NCBI GenBank assembly: GCA_020628755.1
Contig: JAHDEQ010000235.1
Location: 1 to 6,097, forward strand
Direction of reading: 5' to 3'
Length of the DNA stretch: 6,097 nt
From: Saprospiraceae bacterium
GTDB lineage: Bacteria > Bacteroidota > Bacteroidia > Chitinophagales > Saprospiraceae
Positions 5,011 through 6,097 of this stretch are shown piece after piece. The first letter of the stretch is position 1. The number at the start of each line of letters is the position of its first letter. Under the pieces are notes generated by a model, which did not search any database, was not told the DNA's origin, and saw only the letters and a program-made list of their open reading frames with translations. The translations under genes were made by a program, and so were the position numbers.

Positions 5011-5028
5011 AACTATAAAATTATAGTT
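5011..5028 (+). promoter_or_regulatory. Inverted repeat next to the rpoB start
   Basis: AACTATAA (5011-5018) and TTATAGTT (5021-5028) are perfect inverted repeats two bases apart; as RNA about seven pairs would form around AAAT. The repeat ends six bases before the rpoB ATG at 5035. Bacteroidota ribosomes rely on unstructured, A-rich sequence before the start rather than on Shine-Dalgarno pairing. A stem here could therefore lower rpoB translation, or be a protein-binding dyad. Being AT-rich, it is weak. Confidence 0.4.
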
Positions 5029-5034
5029 ATTCGC

Positions 5035-6097
5035 ATGGCAACTAACGGCATTATTCAAAAATCAAGGCCCAAACGAGTAAGCTTTGGTAAAATCAAACTC
5101 TCGTCTCAGTACCCCGATTTACTTGAAATTCAATTAAAATCCTTCCAAGAATTCTTCCAGTTGGAAACAACTCCAGAGAATCGAATGAACGAGGGACTTT
5201 ATAAAGTGTTTCAAGAAAATTTTCCAATAACCGATGCTCGTAACATCTTCGTGTTAGAGTTTCTCGATTATTTTGTTGATCCTCCACGCTACTCTATTCC
5301 AGAGTGTATGCAAAGAGGTTTGACCTATAGCGTTCCTTTGAAAGCTAAACTTCGCCTTTCTTGTAATGACGAAGAGCATGTTGATTTCAAAACCATCGTT
5401 CAGGATGTATTTCTAGGAAATATTCCCTACATGACACCAAAAGGTACTTTTGTTATCAATGGTGCTGAGCGTGTAATTGTTTCACAATTGCACCGTTCTC
5501 CAGGGGTGTTTTTCGGCCAAAGCTACCACCCGAATGGTACTAAGTTGTACTCTGCAAGAGTCATACCATTTAAAGGTGCTTGGATGGAATTTGCAACCGA
5601 CATCAATACGGTCATGTATGCTTATATTGACCGTAAAAAGAAATTCCCAGTTACTACTTTATTGAGAGCTATTGGTTATGATACCGATAAAACGATTCTC
5701 GATATTTTTGACTTGGCTGATGAGATTCCCGCTACGCGCGATTCTCTCGAAGGAGCAATTGGTCGAAAACTAGCTGCTCGTGTTCTTAGAACTTGGGTAG
5801 AGGATTTTGTAGATGAAGACACAGGAGAGGTAGTAACCATCGAAAGAAATGAAATCATCTTAGAACGAGACATCGTTTTAGATGAAGAAAATATAGAATT
5901 AATCCTCAATGCAGAAACAGAAAATGTTATTCTTCAAAAAGAAGGCATTGACGAGGATTACACTATTATATATAATACGCTTCAAAAAGACCCGACAAGT
6001 TCTGAGTTAGAAGCAGTTCAATACATTTATCGCCAATTGCGTGGTACTGATCCACCAGATGATGAAACAGCTCGTGGTATCATTGATAAATTATTCT
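5035..6097 (+). CDS. rpoB: DNA-directed RNA polymerase subunit beta (RpoB), 3'-truncated
   Basis: The N-terminal 354 residues of RNA polymerase beta; the frame stays open to the last base. Full-length beta in this phylum is about 1,270 residues, so roughly a quarter is visible. Landmarks are YPDLLEIQLKSFQEFFQ (26-42), FLDYFVDPPRYSIPEC (76-91, compare E. coli DYPD...FQ and beta1 regions), and FVINGAERVIVSQLHRSPGVFF (139-160), the near-invariant segment containing the N-terminal rifampicin-cluster valine. Then come LYSARVIPFKGAWMEF (171-186), IDRKKKFPVTTLLRAIG (198-214), and YRQLRGTDPPDDETARGIIDKLF (332-354), which matches E. coli YR..RPGEPP. ATG at 5035 follows TTCGC, with no Shine-Dalgarno sequence or A-run, unlike its neighbours. 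The main rifampicin-binding cluster and catalytic parts lie beyond the window. Confidence 0.97.
   Translation, partial: MATNGIIQKSRPKRVSFGKIKLSSQYPDLLEIQLKSFQEFFQLETTPENRMNEGLYKVFQENFPITDARNIFVLEFLDYFVDPPRYSIPECMQRGLTYSVPLKAKLRLSCNDEEHVDFKTIVQDVFLGNIPYMTPKGTFVINGAERVIVSQLHRSPGVFFGQSYHPNGTKLYSARVIPFKGAWMEFATDINTVMYAYIDRKKKFPVTTLLRAIGYDTDKTILDIFDLADEIPATRDSLEGAIGRKLAARVLRTWVEDFVDEDTGEVVTIERNEIILERDIVLDEENIELILNAETENVILQKEGIDEDYTIIYNTLQKDPTSSELEAVQYIYRQLRGTDPPDDETARGIIDKLF

Larger units (their letters stand above)
4682..5034 (+). other. 353-nt non-coding rplL-rpoB spacer rich in inverted repeats
   Basis: I see no convincing gene here. The stretch holds a series of inverted repeats: 4680-4698, the dyad 4718-4745, GTGTTAACAC at 4745-4754, the 14-bp stem at 4816-4849, a small CCAAT/ATTGG hairpin at 4891-4906, 4928-4950 and 5011-5028. 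The octamer ACACCAAT occurs twice (4751-4758 and 4888-4895). In E. coli this junction carries a partial terminator that lowers rpoBC transcription relative to the ribosomal genes. A similar job is likely here. Confidence 0.8.

Noticed and set aside
1..6097. Mobile element, CRISPR array, toxin-antitoxin or defence genes
   Set aside because: All coding space is taken by conserved housekeeping genes in their classical order, and no repeats with spacers, integrase or transposase sequences are visible.

Overview
The window is a conserved translation/transcription block, all on the + strand: tuf (5' end cut off), tRNA-Trp(CCA), secE, nusG, rplK, rplA, rplJ, rplL, and the first 354 codons of rpoB (3' end cut off). 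The likely source is a member of the Bacteroidota. The protein sequences look like that phylum, tRNA-Trp sits between tuf and secE, and the DNA is AT-rich. None of the seven visible start codons has a Shine-Dalgarno sequence; most instead have an A-rich stretch directly before ATG. I cannot place it reliably below phylum.

Layout. Bases 1-1187 encode EF-Tu, followed by a perfect 13-bp terminator-like hairpin. tRNA-Trp (1320-1392) lies 47 nt before secE. secE and nusG are 63 nt apart, with a 10-bp GNRA-loop hairpin between them. The 123-nt nusG-rplK gap holds a long two-tier inverted repeat just before rplK, where ribosomal-protein autoregulation is classically exerted. rplK and rplA are separated by 134 nt with two hairpins. 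rplA and rplJ are only 19 nt apart. rplJ and rplL are 98 nt apart with one hairpin. The 353-nt rplL-rpoB gap is the largest non-coding stretch and carries a series of inverted repeats, including a perfect 14-bp stem that is the best candidate for a terminator or attenuator.

How the genes work together. EF-Tu delivers aminoacyl-tRNA to the ribosome. L10, the L7/L12 dimers and L11 form the stalk and GTPase-associated centre on which EF-Tu and EF-G act. L1 forms the opposite (E-site) stalk. NusG couples RNA polymerase to ribosomes and Rho, SecE is the small essential translocon subunit, and RpoB is the polymerase beta subunit. The order secE-nusG-rplKAJL-rpoB is classical.

I see no mobile element, CRISPR array, defence gene or unknown protein. 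The points worth a second look are non-coding: the rplK leader, the rplL-rpoB spacer, and sequence motifs shared by those two. Among the proteins, the only notable feature is a 14-residue C-terminal extension on L11.
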